A DNA stretch of 63,241 nt from Planifilum fulgidum (GTDB lineage: Bacteria > Bacillota > Bacilli > Thermoactinomycetales > DSM-44946): assembly GCF_900113175.1 (NCBI RefSeq), contig NZ_FOOK01000019.1:1-63241 (forward strand), read 5' to 3'. Shown here in pieces: positions 8,964 to 18,243 of this stretch. The notes beneath the pieces were generated by a model, which made no database searches, was not told where the DNA came from, and worked only from the letters and a program-made list of their open reading frames with translations. The number at the start of each line of letters is the position of its first letter. The stretch's first letter is position 1. The position numbers were made by a program, and so were the translations under genes.

Positions 8964-8974
8964 CGGGAAAAAGC

Positions 8975-9010
8975 AAAGGCTTCGGAATCGTCCTTTCCGA
9001 AGCCTTTTTT
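8975..9010. terminator. Bidirectional terminator between convergent genes
   Basis: The stem AAAGGCTTCGGAA pairs with TTCCGAAGCCTTT. T-runs follow on the plus strand (9005-9010) and on the minus strand (TTTGCTTTTT). It serves the ABC operon and the minus-strand symporter gene. Confidence 0.9.
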
Positions 9011-9023
9011 CTCAAGCGGGGTT

Positions 9024-10256
9024 TTACGCATTTTCCTTCAGGGCGTTTTTCATCCATTCCTTTCCTTCGGTGAAGCGGGAGATGAGCATGCTGGCCACGG
9101 TGTCGCCGGAGGCGTTGACCATGGTGGCCGGCGGATCGACCAGGGTTCCGATGACGGCCAGGATGGGCAGGGCCTCGACCGGGAACCCGTACATGGTGAC
9201 GATCAGCATTTCGCCGATGAAGCCGCCGCCGGTCACCCCGGACATCACGACCCCGCTGAGGACGGCGATCAGGATGGCGGTTAAATAGGTGTCGATCCCC
9301 TCAAAGGGGATGTTGAACAGGCCGAACAGAAAAGAGATTTTCAGGATGGCGCTGATGCAGGAGCCGTCCATGTGGATGGTGGCACCCAGCGGAATCACCA
9401 CGTCCCTTACATCCTTTTTGATGCCCAGCTTGGCCGCGGCGGTCAGGTTGGCGGGGATGGTGGCCACGCTGCTGCCGGTGGCCAGCGCCGTCACCGCCGG
9501 AGAGGGGATTACGCTCCAGAAGCGGCGGACGCCCTTTCCTCCTCCGGCCAGGAAGGCGTAAAGGGTGAAGAAAACGATGAAATACAAGAGGGCCACCGGA
9601 TAGTAGACGGCGACCGCCCGGGCGTAGGAACCGACCAGCTGCGGGCCGAATTCCCCCACCAGCGCGGCGAAATAGGCGCCCAGGCCGATGGGGGCGTACC
9701 ACAGAATGATCCCCACCAGCTTGATCAACACCTCGGACAGGGCAGACAAGCCCCGGGCCACCATCTCCCCCTTTTCTCCCGCCTGACTGACTGCGATCCC
9801 GAAGAGGGCGGCCATCAGGATCAGCGCCAGCATTCGTTCCTTGGACAAGAGATCCCGGAAGTCGGGAGCCGTCACCGTCTGGACCAGCTGTTCGCCCAGG
9901 GTGATCTCCGCCTGCTCTTCCGGCTCCTCCAGCGCGATGTTCACTCCCTCCGCCGGGTTGAACATTTTCACGGCTCCCAGCATCAACAGGGAAGAGACGA
10001 CGCCGGTGACAACAAAAATGAGGAGCATCCAGCCCACGATTTTGCCCAGCCGCTTCAGGCTGGACATGTTGGCGATCGAACTGCTGATGGTGACGAACAC
10101 CAGAGGCACCACGATCACGAACATGAGGTTCAGAAAAATATCCCCCAGGGGTTTCAGCACCGCCGATTTGGGCCCCAGGACGAAGCCGATCACGCTGCCC
10201 AGAGCGATGGCGGCCAGCAGGATGAGGGGAAATCGATAAGCACGCAGGAAAGCCAT
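9024..10256 (-). CDS. Sodium/proton-dependent dicarboxylate/glutamate symporter (DAACS family)
   Basis: A 410-residue secondary transporter of the GltP/GltT/DctA family. Family motifs are present: the serine-rich re-entrant loop ATGSSVATIP, the cation-site segment GATIHMDG (NMDG in most homologues), and the late helix motif VDPPATMVNASGDTVASML. About eight membrane helices plus two hairpins are expected. It imports glutamate, aspartate or C4-dicarboxylates with Na+ or H+. The His in place of Asn in HMDG also occurs in some uncharacterised family members and leaves the substrate open. ATG 10256 lies 11 bases after AGGAGG; the TTG at 10283 has no ribosome site. Confidence 0.9.
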   Translation of the reverse strand: MAFLRAYRFPLILLAAIALGSVIGFVLGPKSAVLKPLGDIFLNLMFVIVVPLVFVTISSSIANMSSLKRLGKIVGWMLLIFVVTGVVSSLLMLGAVKMFNPAEGVNIALEEPEEQAEITLGEQLVQTVTAPDFRDLLSKERMLALILMAALFGIAVSQAGEKGEMVARGLSALSEVLIKLVGIILWYAPIGLGAYFAALVGEFGPQLVGSYARAVAVYYPVALLYFIVFFTLYAFLAGGGKGVRRFWSVIPSPAVTALATGSSVATIPANLTAAAKLGIKKDVRDVVIPLGATIHMDGSCISAILKISFLFGLFNIPFEGIDTYLTAILIAVLSGVVMSGVTGGGFIGEMLIVTMYGFPVEALPILAVIGTLVDPPATMVNASGDTVASMLISRFTEGKEWMKNALKENA

Positions 10257-10283
10257 CGCGGATGATTCCTCCTTCGCATTCAA

Positions 10284-10940
10284 TCATACCCGAAGAACGG
10301 CCCGCGCACCGCGTTTGTTTCATCCCGTTTTTTACAGCCCATCCCGGGAGGGCGTTCGTCCGGGAAGCGGAAGATGAAACCGAACAGGATGGCCGGAAGA
10401 TCGGTCGGGAATCTCCCGCCAGGGTCGGGCCTTCCGGGCCTCCGGTGCCGCAAGGGAGACGGGATGACCAGACCGGCGGAGATTTGCTTCCCTGCTTTTT
10501 CCGCGCCGGTGCGGGACAGGCCGGCGGGATGAAGCGGGAGAAGGCGAAAATCCCGGAGATTCCGATGAAGGCCATCCCAAAGCCGATCCGGCCGGGCCGG
10601 GTGCGGCCGACCGAGCAACCCGTAATTGGCAGGGTGGCGGGGGAGCGATGGGAATGCGCCGGGATGCGGTTGGATGGGAGCCCCGGAAGGCGTGTCTCCC
10701 CTTCGTTAGGGGCGTGCCTCCTTTTGCAAGCGGCGGGCGGCCATCTTTTCGGCAAGCGCCGGTTCCGGCGCCCGCCCGGCGGAAAGGGGCCTTTTTTATC
10801 CTTTCCGCGCGGAAACGTTTGATGGCCCTCCGCCTCTCAAATCCGGCAAAAAAGCGCCGCGGCTTGTCGTCTTGGCGCCGTCCATCCGGTAAAATGGAGG
10901 TGGATGAGGGGAGCAGTGCAGGGGAAGGGGACTGAGAGCG
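10284..10940. other. 650-bp region without a recognisable gene
   Basis: G+C-rich, with only antisense-like or Pro/Arg-rich open frames. The ends should contain the promoters for the minus-strand symporter and the plus-strand AIM24 gene (CGGTAAAATGG near 10890 could be a -10). Nothing else is supported. Confidence 0.4.
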
Positions 10941-11666
10941 TTGTACAGCGTGTATTCCAACGACCGGTTGTTCGCTGTCGTCGATCTCATGGAGGGAATC
11001 GAGGGAAGCCGATTTGAGATCCTCGAGTACAAGGAAGTGAAGAAAAGCGGGACCCCTTTGCGTCAAATTCGGATTGTTCTGAATGAAGGGGAGGCCCGGT
11101 CTGCGGAGGGGGCGCTCCAGTTTTTCAAGGGAAACCTCGCCGTGAAGACCAAACCGGGGGAAGGAGGGACCGCCTCCGAAATCCTGCGGAAGGCGATGAC
11201 CGGAATCTTGGCGAATGAATCGCTGGTGAAGCAGCCCCTCATGCTTCCCGTCTACAGCGGGGAGGGCGAAATCTATCTGAAACCGTCCTATCATCACTAT
11301 CAGCTTCTCTGGTTGGAGCGGGAGGAGATTGTCGTCGACGAAGACGTGTTTGTCGCCTGTGACACGACGGTCGGCGTCAGCCCCGTCCGGATCAAGCTTC
11401 CCGCTTCGGACGAAAAAGAGGAGAAAGAACTCCTGCAGGTGAAACTGTCCGGCACCGGCGCCTGTGTGCTCCGGTTGCCCGTTTCTCCGCAGGAGATCAT
11501 GTGCCTGCCCATGGCCGGGGAAAAAATGCAGCTGGAAGGCGCCTATGCCTTTCTGCGGCGGGGGGCCGTCCAGCTCAGTGTGACCGGCAAGGAAAAGGAT
11601 TCCCTCACTTATCACTTTTCCGGTACCGGCGAGGTGTGGGTCGCCCCCACCAAGGACGTTCGGTGA
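10941..11666 (+). CDS. AIM24 family protein
   Basis: A 241-residue beta-rich protein. The central block YQLLWLEREEIVVDEDVFVACDTTV and the final FSGTGEVWVAPT resemble the AIM24 (DUF124, TraP-like) beta-prism family. Bacterial members have no settled function; the yeast homologue supports mitochondrial architecture. The start is TTG 10941, with a modest GGGGAAGGGG upstream. The ATG/GTG codons further in would cut off conserved sequence. No signal peptide or membrane segment is seen. Confidence 0.7.
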   Translation: MYSVYSNDRLFAVVDLMEGIEGSRFEILEYKEVKKSGTPLRQIRIVLNEGEARSAEGALQFFKGNLAVKTKPGEGGTASEILRKAMTGILANESLVKQPLMLPVYSGEGEIYLKPSYHHYQLLWLEREEIVVDEDVFVACDTTVGVSPVRIKLPASDEKEEKELLQVKLSGTGACVLRLPVSPQEIMCLPMAGEKMQLEGAYAFLRRGAVQLSVTGKEKDSLTYHFSGTGEVWVAPTKDVR

Positions 11667-11737
11667 AAACGGCCGGCCGGAACGGGGGAATAATGGAAAG
11701 GGGCTGTGGAGCCAAACCCGGCAAGGGAGGATCATGG

Positions 11738-12157
11738 ATGAGAATCAAAGTGACCAGCGTTTTTGTGGACGACCAGGAGAAGGCCCTTCGGTTTTACACG
11801 GAGGTTTTGGGCTTTGTGAAGAAACGGGACCTTCCGGCGGGAGGGGCCCGGTGGCTGACGGTGGTTTCACCCGAAGGGCCCGACGATCTCGAATTGCTGC
11901 TGGAACCGAACTGGAATCCCGCCGTCCAAATCAACGGCCGGCCCGCCGCCGCGGTGTTCCAGAGAACTCTCTACGAGGCGGGAATCCCTTGCACCGTGTT
12001 TTATGTGGAGAATCTGCAGAAGGAGTGCGAGCGGCTGAAGAAACGGGGGGTCACCTTCGCCGTGGAACCCGTCAAAACCGAAGGGGGGTACCAAGCCGTC
12101 ATCGATGACACCTGCGGCAACCTCATCATGCTTTTCCAGGAGGAGGTGAGCGGATAA
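11738..12157 (+). CDS. VOC superfamily (glyoxalase/bleomycin-resistance-like) protein
   Basis: A 139-residue vicinal-oxygen-chelate protein with two beta-alpha-beta-beta-beta repeats. The first opens with VTSVFVDDQEKALRFYTEVLGF, and the second ends with AVIDDTCGNLIMLFQ. The C-terminal metal-ligand region (GNLIML) is typical of uncharacterised Bacillus VOC proteins. The reaction cannot be deduced. ATG 11738 is 7 bases after GGGAGG; the overlapping ATG at 11734 is in another frame. It lies 71 bp after the AIM24 gene and may share its transcript. Confidence 0.88.
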   Translation: MRIKVTSVFVDDQEKALRFYTEVLGFVKKRDLPAGGARWLTVVSPEGPDDLELLLEPNWNPAVQINGRPAAAVFQRTLYEAGIPCTVFYVENLQKECERLKKRGVTFAVEPVKTEGGYQAVIDDTCGNLIMLFQEEVSG

Positions 12158-12307
12158 GAACCGGGTGAGGGCGCCTGCCACAACCGCCCCGTCGATTTTG
12201 ACAGCGTATTGACAGTCCCGGGCCCGATTGATTATCATGAACAGAAACAGCTGCGGGAAGGAAAGCGCCCCGCTTCGGGAGAACGGACAACTTCATATTT
12301 GAGAGCG

Positions 12308-12470
12308 CTCTTATCGAGAGAGGCGGAGGGACTGGCCCGATGAAGCCCGGCAACCTATCGGAAGGGATTCCGATGTGGTGCCAATTCCTGCAGAGAGTCT
12401 ATCTCTGGGAGATGAGAGTGTGGACCTTCGCCCAACCTTTCATCCGTCAGAGATGGAAGGTTATTTTTTT
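12308..12470 (+). ncRNA. SAM-I (S-box) riboswitch with terminator, metH-yitJ leader
   Basis: The aptamer matches the S-box consensus: closing stem CTCTTATC/GATGAGAG (12308-12315 with 12411-12418), core GAGGGACTGGCCCGATGAAG and GCAACC (about 12336-12355), then GGTGCCAATTCCTGCAG (12377-12393). An expression platform follows: AACCTTTCATC (12434-12444) pairs with GATGGAAGGTT (12452-12462) and is followed by seven T. When SAM is bound, the closing stem forms and the terminator stops transcription; at low SAM the methionine-synthesis genes are expressed. Confidence 0.96.
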
Positions 12471-12487
12471 GCAAAGGATGATGGCCG

Positions 12488-15400
12488 ATGGAGAAGCACC
12501 CCTTGGTTCGACGCATGGAGGAGAAAATCCTGATCCTGGACGGCGCGATGGGCACGATGCTCCAGCAGGCGGGACTTTCCGCCGGCGATTTCGGCGGGGA
12601 GGCGCTGGAGGGATGCAACGAGGCGCTCAATTTGACCCGGCCGGACCTGATCCGAAGGATTCACGAGGCTTACCTGGAGGCCGGGGCGGATCTGATCGAA
12701 ACCAACACCTTCGGGGCGACGCGGATTGTGCTGGAGGAGTACGGACTCGGGGAGCGGGCGGAGGAGATCAACCGGAGGGCGGCCCGGCTGGCGGTGGATG
12801 CCGCCCGCCGGTGGTCGACGCCGGAGCAGCCCCGCTTCGTCCTGGGCGCGATGGGGCCGACGACCAAGACCCTTTCCCTGACCGGCGGCGTCACCTTTGA
12901 ACAGCTGGTCGACGCTTACCGGGAGCAGGCCCGGGGATTGCTTCTGGGAGGCGTGGACGCGCTGCTTTTGGAGACGGCCCAGGACACCCTCAACGTGAAG
13001 GCGGGGGGCATCGGGATTCGCCGGGCCTTCGAGGAATTGGGGAAGGAGGTGCCCCTCCTCATTTCCGGGACGATCGAACCGATGGGAACGATGCTGGCCG
13101 GTCAAAACATCGAAGCCTTTTATCTGTCGGTGGAGCACTTGCGGCCGGTGGCCGTCGGCCTCAATTGCGCCACCGGTCCGGAGTTCATGCGGGATCATCT
13201 CCGGACCCTGTCCGGGCTGGCCCGGTGCGCGGTCAGTTGTTACCCCAACGCGGGTTTGCCGGACGAAGAGGGGCGGTATCACGAGACGCCTTCGTCGCTG
13301 GCGGCGAAGATGGCCGCTTTCGCCGATGCCGGTTGGCTCAACATCGCCGGGGGCTGCTGCGGGACGACGCCGGGGCACATCCGCGCCCTGGCGGAGGCCC
13401 TGCGGGGGAAGAGGCCCAGGCGGCCGGTTTCATCCCATCCGCCGGGGGTTTCGGGGGTGGAGGCGGTCTTCCTGGAGGAGAAGAGCCGCCCCCTCCTCGT
13501 CGGCGAACGGACCAACGTGATCGGATCGCGCCAATTTCGGGAGCTGATCGCCGCCGGCCGGTATGAGGAGGCGGCGGAGATCGCCCGCCGGCAGGTGAAG
13601 GGCGGCGCCCAGATCATCGACGTCTGCCTGGCCGATCCGGACCGGGACGAGCTGGAAGACATGGAACGGTTTCTCGAACATGCGGTGAAAAGGGTGAAAG
13701 TCCCCCTGATGATCGATTCCACGGATCCGGCGGTGGTGGAACGGGCCCTCACCCATTCCCAGGGGAAGGCGATCATCAATTCGATCAATTTGGAAGAGGG
13801 GGAAGAGCGCTTCGCCGCGGTGGTTCCCCTCCTGCGCCGGTATGGGGCGGCGGTGGTCGTCGGGACGATCGACGAAGGGGGGATGGCCGTCGATCGGGAG
13901 CGGAAACTGGCGGTGGCCCGCCGTTCTTACGAATTGTTGACGGAGAAATACAAGGTGGCGCCCGAGGACATCATCTTCGATCCTTTGGTGTTTCCGGTGG
14001 GAACCGGTGACGAAGCCTACATCGGCTCCGCCCGGGAGACGGTGGAGGCCATCCGGCTGATCAAAGAAGCTTTTCCCCGCTCCGCCACCATCCTGGGCAT
14101 TTCCAACGTTTCCTTCGGCTTGCCTCCCGCGGGCCGGGAGGTGCTGAACGCCGTCTTTCTCTACCACGCCACGAAGGCGGGGTTGGATTATGCCATCGTC
14201 AATACGGAGAGGCTGAAGCGCTACGCGTCGATCCCCCCGGAGGAAGTGCGGCTCGCCGAGAGGCTCCTTTTCGGGACAACCCGGGAAAACTACGAGGCGG
14301 TATTAGGCGAATTCACCCAATTCTACCGGCGGAAGAAAGAGGAGAAGGCGGAGCCGGCGCACCGCCTTCCCCTGGAGGAGCGGTTGGCCCGGTATGTGGT
14401 GGAGGGTTCCAAGGACGGGCTGTTCGATGATCTGAAGGAGGCGCTGGGCCGGTACGATCCCCTGGAGATCATCAACGGGCCGTTGATGAAGGGGATGGAC
14501 GAGGTGGGCCGCCTCTTCAACGACAACCAATTGATCGTCGCCGAGGTGCTGCAGAGCGCCGAGGTGATGAAGGCGGCCGTATCCTTCCTGGAACCCCACA
14601 TGGAAAAGGCGGACACCCATTCGAGGGGAAAGATTCTCCTGGCCACGGTGAAGGGGGATGTCCACGACATCGGAAAAAATCTCGTGGACATCATCTTGTC
14701 CAACAACGGTTACGAGGTGGTCAATCTCGGGATCAAGGTGGCTCCGGAGCAGTTGATCGAGGCCTGCCGCCGGGAGAAACCGGACGCCATCGGCCTCTCC
14801 GGACTCCTGGTCAAGTCGGCCCAGCAGATGGTGGTGACGGCCCAGGATCTGAAGGCGGCGGGCATCGAGGTTCCCATCCTGGTTGGCGGGGCCGCCCTCA
14901 CCCGCAAGTTCACGGAGACGAAAATCGCCCCGGAATATTCCGGGATCGTCCTCTACGCCAAGGACGCGATGGAGGGCTTGGAGCTTGCCAACCGGTTGAT
15001 GGACGGCGAGGAGCGGCTAAAGCTGGCGGGCGAGCTCGGGAGGAGGCGGGAGCGCGCCTCGGGGCGCACCGGCGGAGGAAGCGGCGGCCCGACCGCTTTC
15101 GGGGCGGAGGGACGCTCTTCCGTCCGGCGGGACGTCCCGGTGTTCGAACCGCCGGATTTTGAGCGGCACATCCTGCGGGAGGTTTCCATCGATCATCTTC
15201 GCCCCTATCTGAACGAACAGATGCTTCTGGGCAAGCACCTGGGCCTCCGGGGCGACGTGGAAAAGCTCCTTGCCAAGGGAGACCGGAAAGCCCTCCGGCT
15301 GAAGGAAGAAGTGGACGCCTTCCTTTCGGAAGCCCAGGAAAAGGGCTGGATCCGGCCCCGGGGGATGTACCGCTTTTTCCCCGCCCAGGGGGAAGGGAAC

Positions 15401-15937
15401 GACATCCTCATCTATGATCCCCGGGAGCCGGCGCGGGTGCTGGAACGGTTTTCGTTCCCCCGGCAGAAAAAGGAGCCGTACCTCTGTCTGGCGGACTTTC
15501 TCCGACCGGTCGGGTCCGGGGAAATGGATGCGGTGGGCTTCCTGGTGGTGACGGCGGGTGCGGGGATCCGGGAGCGGGCCGAGCGTTGGAAGGAGCGCGG
15601 CGATTACTTCCGGTCCCACCTGCTTCAGGCGGCGGCCCTGGAATTGGCGGAGGCCTTCGCCGAACGGCTCCATCAGATCATGCGGGAACGGTGGGGATTT
15701 CCGGATCCGCCGGAAATGACGATGAAACAGCGGTTCGCCGCCCGGTACCAGGGAATCCGCGTTTCCTTCGGCTATCCCGCCTGCCCGGATCTGGAGGATC
15801 AGGTAAAGCTGTTCCGGCTGATGGAGCCGGAGGCGATCGGCGTCCGGCTGACGGAGGGGTACATGATGGAACCGGAAGCGTCGGTGTCGGCGATGGTTTT
15901 TTCCCATCCCGAGGCCCGTTATTTCAGCGTGTTGTGA
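12488..15937 (+). CDS. metH: Cobalamin-dependent methionine synthase
   Basis: A full-length 1149-residue MetH that transfers the methyl group of 5-methyl-THF to homocysteine through methylcobalamin. Domains in order: homocysteine-binding (zinc Cys near residue 227 in GLNCATGPE, and the Cys pair near 290 in GGCCGTTPGH), pterin-binding (about 330-600), B12 cap and B12-binding with the lower-ligand His726 in DVHDIG, and the C-terminal reactivation domain (about 900-1149) with SFGYPACPD and a final EASVSAMVFSHPEARYF. All modules appear intact. A low-complexity linker rich in Arg/Gly (about 850-885) precedes the activation domain. It is first gene of the S-box operon; ATG 12488 follows AAAGGA. Confidence 0.97.
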   Translation: MEKHPLVRRMEEKILILDGAMGTMLQQAGLSAGDFGGEALEGCNEALNLTRPDLIRRIHEAYLEAGADLIETNTFGATRIVLEEYGLGERAEEINRRAARLAVDAARRWSTPEQPRFVLGAMGPTTKTLSLTGGVTFEQLVDAYREQARGLLLGGVDALLLETAQDTLNVKAGGIGIRRAFEELGKEVPLLISGTIEPMGTMLAGQNIEAFYLSVEHLRPVAVGLNCATGPEFMRDHLRTLSGLARCAVSCYPNAGLPDEEGRYHETPSSLAAKMAAFADAGWLNIAGGCCGTTPGHIRALAEALRGKRPRRPVSSHPPGVSGVEAVFLEEKSRPLLVGERTNVIGSRQFRELIAAGRYEEAAEIARRQVKGGAQIIDVCLADPDRDELEDMERFLEHAVKRVKVPLMIDSTDPAVVERALTHSQGKAIINSINLEEGEERFAAVVPLLRRYGAAVVVGTIDEGGMAVDRERKLAVARRSYELLTEKYKVAPEDIIFDPLVFPVGTGDEAYIGSARETVEAIRLIKEAFPRSATILGISNVSFGLPPAGREVLNAVFLYHATKAGLDYAIVNTERLKRYASIPPEEVRLAERLLFGTTRENYEAVLGEFTQFYRRKKEEKAEPAHRLPLEERLARYVVEGSKDGLFDDLKEALGRYDPLEIINGPLMKGMDEVGRLFNDNQLIVAEVLQSAEVMKAAVSFLEPHMEKADTHSRGKILLATVKGDVHDIGKNLVDIILSNNGYEVVNLGIKVAPEQLIEACRREKPDAIGLSGLLVKSAQQMVVTAQDLKAAGIEVPILVGGAALTRKFTETKIAPEYSGIVLYAKDAMEGLELANRLMDGEERLKLAGELGRRRERASGRTGGGSGGPTAFGAEGRSSVRRDVPVFEPPDFERHILREVSIDHLRPYLNEQMLLGKHLGLRGDVEKLLAKGDRKALRLKEEVDAFLSEAQEKGWIRPRGMYRFFPAQGEGNDILIYDPREPARVLERFSFPRQKKEPYLCLADFLRPVGSGEMDAVGFLVVTAGAGIRERAERWKERGDYFRSHLLQAAALELAEAFAERLHQIMRERWGFPDPPEMTMKQRFAARYQGIRVSFGYPACPDLEDQVKLFRLMEPEAIGVRLTEGYMMEPEASVSAMVFSHPEARYFSVL

Positions 15938-16069
15938 TTTGTGACGCCCGAAAGATGCGGAATTCGCACTTTGCCTGCGGCCGGGGGCTGTGAACGCTTT
16001 GGCCTGTGAAGGAAAGGTCGCGGCACAGCTCCTGCCTGGACACCTTTAAAAAAACGAGGGGGGAGACCG

Positions 16070-17932
16070 GTGGGGGAGAAGCGATGTCTGAAGGAACACC
16101 TCAAGGAGCATCTGCTTGTCGGGGACGGGGCGATGGCCACCTATTTGTACCAGCAGGGAGTGCCGGTCGGTCTTTGCTATGAAGAACTGTGCCTGACCCG
16201 GCCGGACCTGATCCGGGAAGTGCACCGGGCGTACTTCGAGGCGGGAGCCCGGTTTCTGGAAACCAACACCTACGGGGCCAACCGGGAACGGCTCGCCCGT
16301 TACGGCCTGGAGGGGAAAGTGACCCGGATCAACCGCGCCGCCGTCACCCTGGCCCGGGAAGTGGCGGGGACGGAAGCCTTCGTGGCGGGGGCGATCGGCT
16401 CGATCCTGGCGGGGCGGGTCCCGCGCTACGACGAGGATGAATACCGGGACATGTACGAAGAGCAGGCGACGGCCCTGCTCCATGCCGGAGCGGACGCCAT
16501 TCTGCTGGAAACCTTTCTGGACCTGGAGGAGCTGCTGCTGGCGGTGGAGGTGATTCGTCCCCTGACGGAGGCTCCCCTCATCGCCCAACTGGCCCTGATC
16601 GAGGTGGGAAGGACCCGGGACGGCTACCCGCTGACGGAAGCCTTTCGACGGCTGAAGGAGGCCGGCGTCGACGGAGTGGGTCTCAATTGCCGGCTGGGGC
16701 CTGCGGAGTGCCTTCGTTCCCTGGAGCAGGCGGTGGTGCCGGAGGGCCTTTACTTGTCCGCCTTTCCCAACGCCGGCCGCCTGGGGATCACCGACGGCGA
16801 GTACCGCTACAAGTCGTCGCCGGAGTATTTCCGGGAGAGCGCCCTGAGGCTGCGGGAGCAGGGGGTTCGCCTGATCGGCGGCTGCTGCGGGACGACGCCG
16901 CGGCACATCCGGGCGATGGCCGAAGCCCTGAAAGGGCTTTCCCCCCTGCCTCGGATCAATCCGGAGGATGCTTCCCCCGAAGGGGAGTCCGTCTCCCTCG
17001 CGGTTCAGCCGCCCCGGAAAGATCCGGCCATCACCGAAAAGGTAAGGACCGGCCGGACGGTGATTGTCGAATACGATCCTCCCCGCGATCTGGATATCGA
17101 CCGCTTTCTTCACGGCGCGGCCCGGTTGAAGGAGGCCGGAGCCGACGCGATCACCCTGGCGGACAATTCGATGGCGACGGCCCGGATGAGCAACATGGCC
17201 CTCGGAGCCATATTGAAATCCCGGGGCATCGAGCCCCTGGTTCACATCACCTGCCGGGACCGCAACCTGATCGGGCAACAGTCCCATCTGATGGGGCTGT
17301 GGGCGCTGGGGATCGACCAGGTGCTGGTGGTGACCGGGGATCCGACGCGGATCGGCGACCTGCCGGGGGCCAGTTCCGTCTACGATGTCTCCTCCTTCGA
17401 CCTGATCCGGATGGTGAAGCAACTGAACGAGGGGATCTCCTTTTCCGGAAAACCCCTCAAACAGCGGGCCCGTTTCGTGGTCGGGGCCGCCTTCAATCCC
17501 CACGTGCACAATCTGGAGGCCGCCGTCCGCCGGTTGGAGAAAAAGGTGGAGGCCGGGGCCGATTTCGTCATGACCCAGCCGGTGTACGACCCCGAAACCA
17601 TCAGGCGGATTCATGAGGCGACCCGGCATGTCGGCATTCCCGTCTTCCTCGGGATCATGCCCCTTACCGGGTTTCGGAACGCCCTTTTTCTGCACAACGA
17701 GGTGCCGGGCATCAAAATCGCCCCGGAAGTCATGGAGCGGCTGCGCCGGTGCCGGGACAAGGAGGAGGGCCGCCGGGAAGGGGTGGCCATCGCCCGGGAG
17801 CTGGTGGACGCGGCTCTGGAATACTTCCAGGGAATCTATTTGATCACCCCTTTCTTCCACTGGCGGATGACCGCCGAATTGACCCGTCACATCCGGGAGC
17901 GGGACAGGCGGCATGCGGCAGTGGGGGAGTGA
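16070..17932 (+). CDS. yitJ: Bifunctional homocysteine S-methyltransferase / 5,10-methylenetetrahydrofolate reductase
   Basis: A 620-residue fusion like Bacillus YitJ. The N-terminal half (about 1-300) is a betaine-homocysteine-type S-methyltransferase with the zinc-site motifs GLNCRLGP and GGCCGTTPRH. The C-terminal half (about 330-610) is an FAD-dependent methylene-THF reductase beta/alpha barrel with VEYDPPRDLD, HITCRDRN, VTGDP and the PVYDPE region. It makes 5-methyl-THF for MetH and may itself methylate homocysteine. GTG 16070 follows an AGGGGGGAGA ribosome site. It lies 132 bp after metH with no terminator between, so both are probably controlled by the same SAM riboswitch. Confidence 0.94.
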   Translation: MGEKRCLKEHLKEHLLVGDGAMATYLYQQGVPVGLCYEELCLTRPDLIREVHRAYFEAGARFLETNTYGANRERLARYGLEGKVTRINRAAVTLAREVAGTEAFVAGAIGSILAGRVPRYDEDEYRDMYEEQATALLHAGADAILLETFLDLEELLLAVEVIRPLTEAPLIAQLALIEVGRTRDGYPLTEAFRRLKEAGVDGVGLNCRLGPAECLRSLEQAVVPEGLYLSAFPNAGRLGITDGEYRYKSSPEYFRESALRLREQGVRLIGGCCGTTPRHIRAMAEALKGLSPLPRINPEDASPEGESVSLAVQPPRKDPAITEKVRTGRTVIVEYDPPRDLDIDRFLHGAARLKEAGADAITLADNSMATARMSNMALGAILKSRGIEPLVHITCRDRNLIGQQSHLMGLWALGIDQVLVVTGDPTRIGDLPGASSVYDVSSFDLIRMVKQLNEGISFSGKPLKQRARFVVGAAFNPHVHNLEAAVRRLEKKVEAGADFVMTQPVYDPETIRRIHEATRHVGIPVFLGIMPLTGFRNALFLHNEVPGIKIAPEVMERLRRCRDKEEGRREGVAIARELVDAALEYFQGIYLITPFFHWRMTAELTRHIRERDRRHAAVGE

Positions 17933-18024
17933 GGCAGCGGGGAGGCGATGTTTTCGGGCGGGCTCTGCCGTGTGGAGCCGGGACGGAAAATCGCCCCCCC
18001 AAAATTTTGAGATTGGTCGTAGGC

Positions 18025-18052
18025 ATCCGGACGGCTCCGTCCGGATTTTTTT
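18025..18052 (+). terminator. Rho-independent terminator of the metH-yitJ operon
   Basis: Stem ATCCGGACG/CGTCCGGAT (18025-18033 with 18038-18046), loop GCTC, then seven T. Confidence 0.92.
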
Positions 18053-18243
18053 GGTTTTGCTCCGGTGGTGGGATGGCTCCGTCTTCTGCCTCCGCCGGAG
18101 ACAAAGGGCCGGTGTTTCTCTTTACAGCGCTTCGGTGAAGCAGATCAGCATTCTTTTCATCGGGTACCGGAAAAGGGTTGTTCCCCTTGATGCCGAAGGT
18201 TTTTTAAAGATGATGCCTTTACCGGTGGAGAGGACGGAACAAC

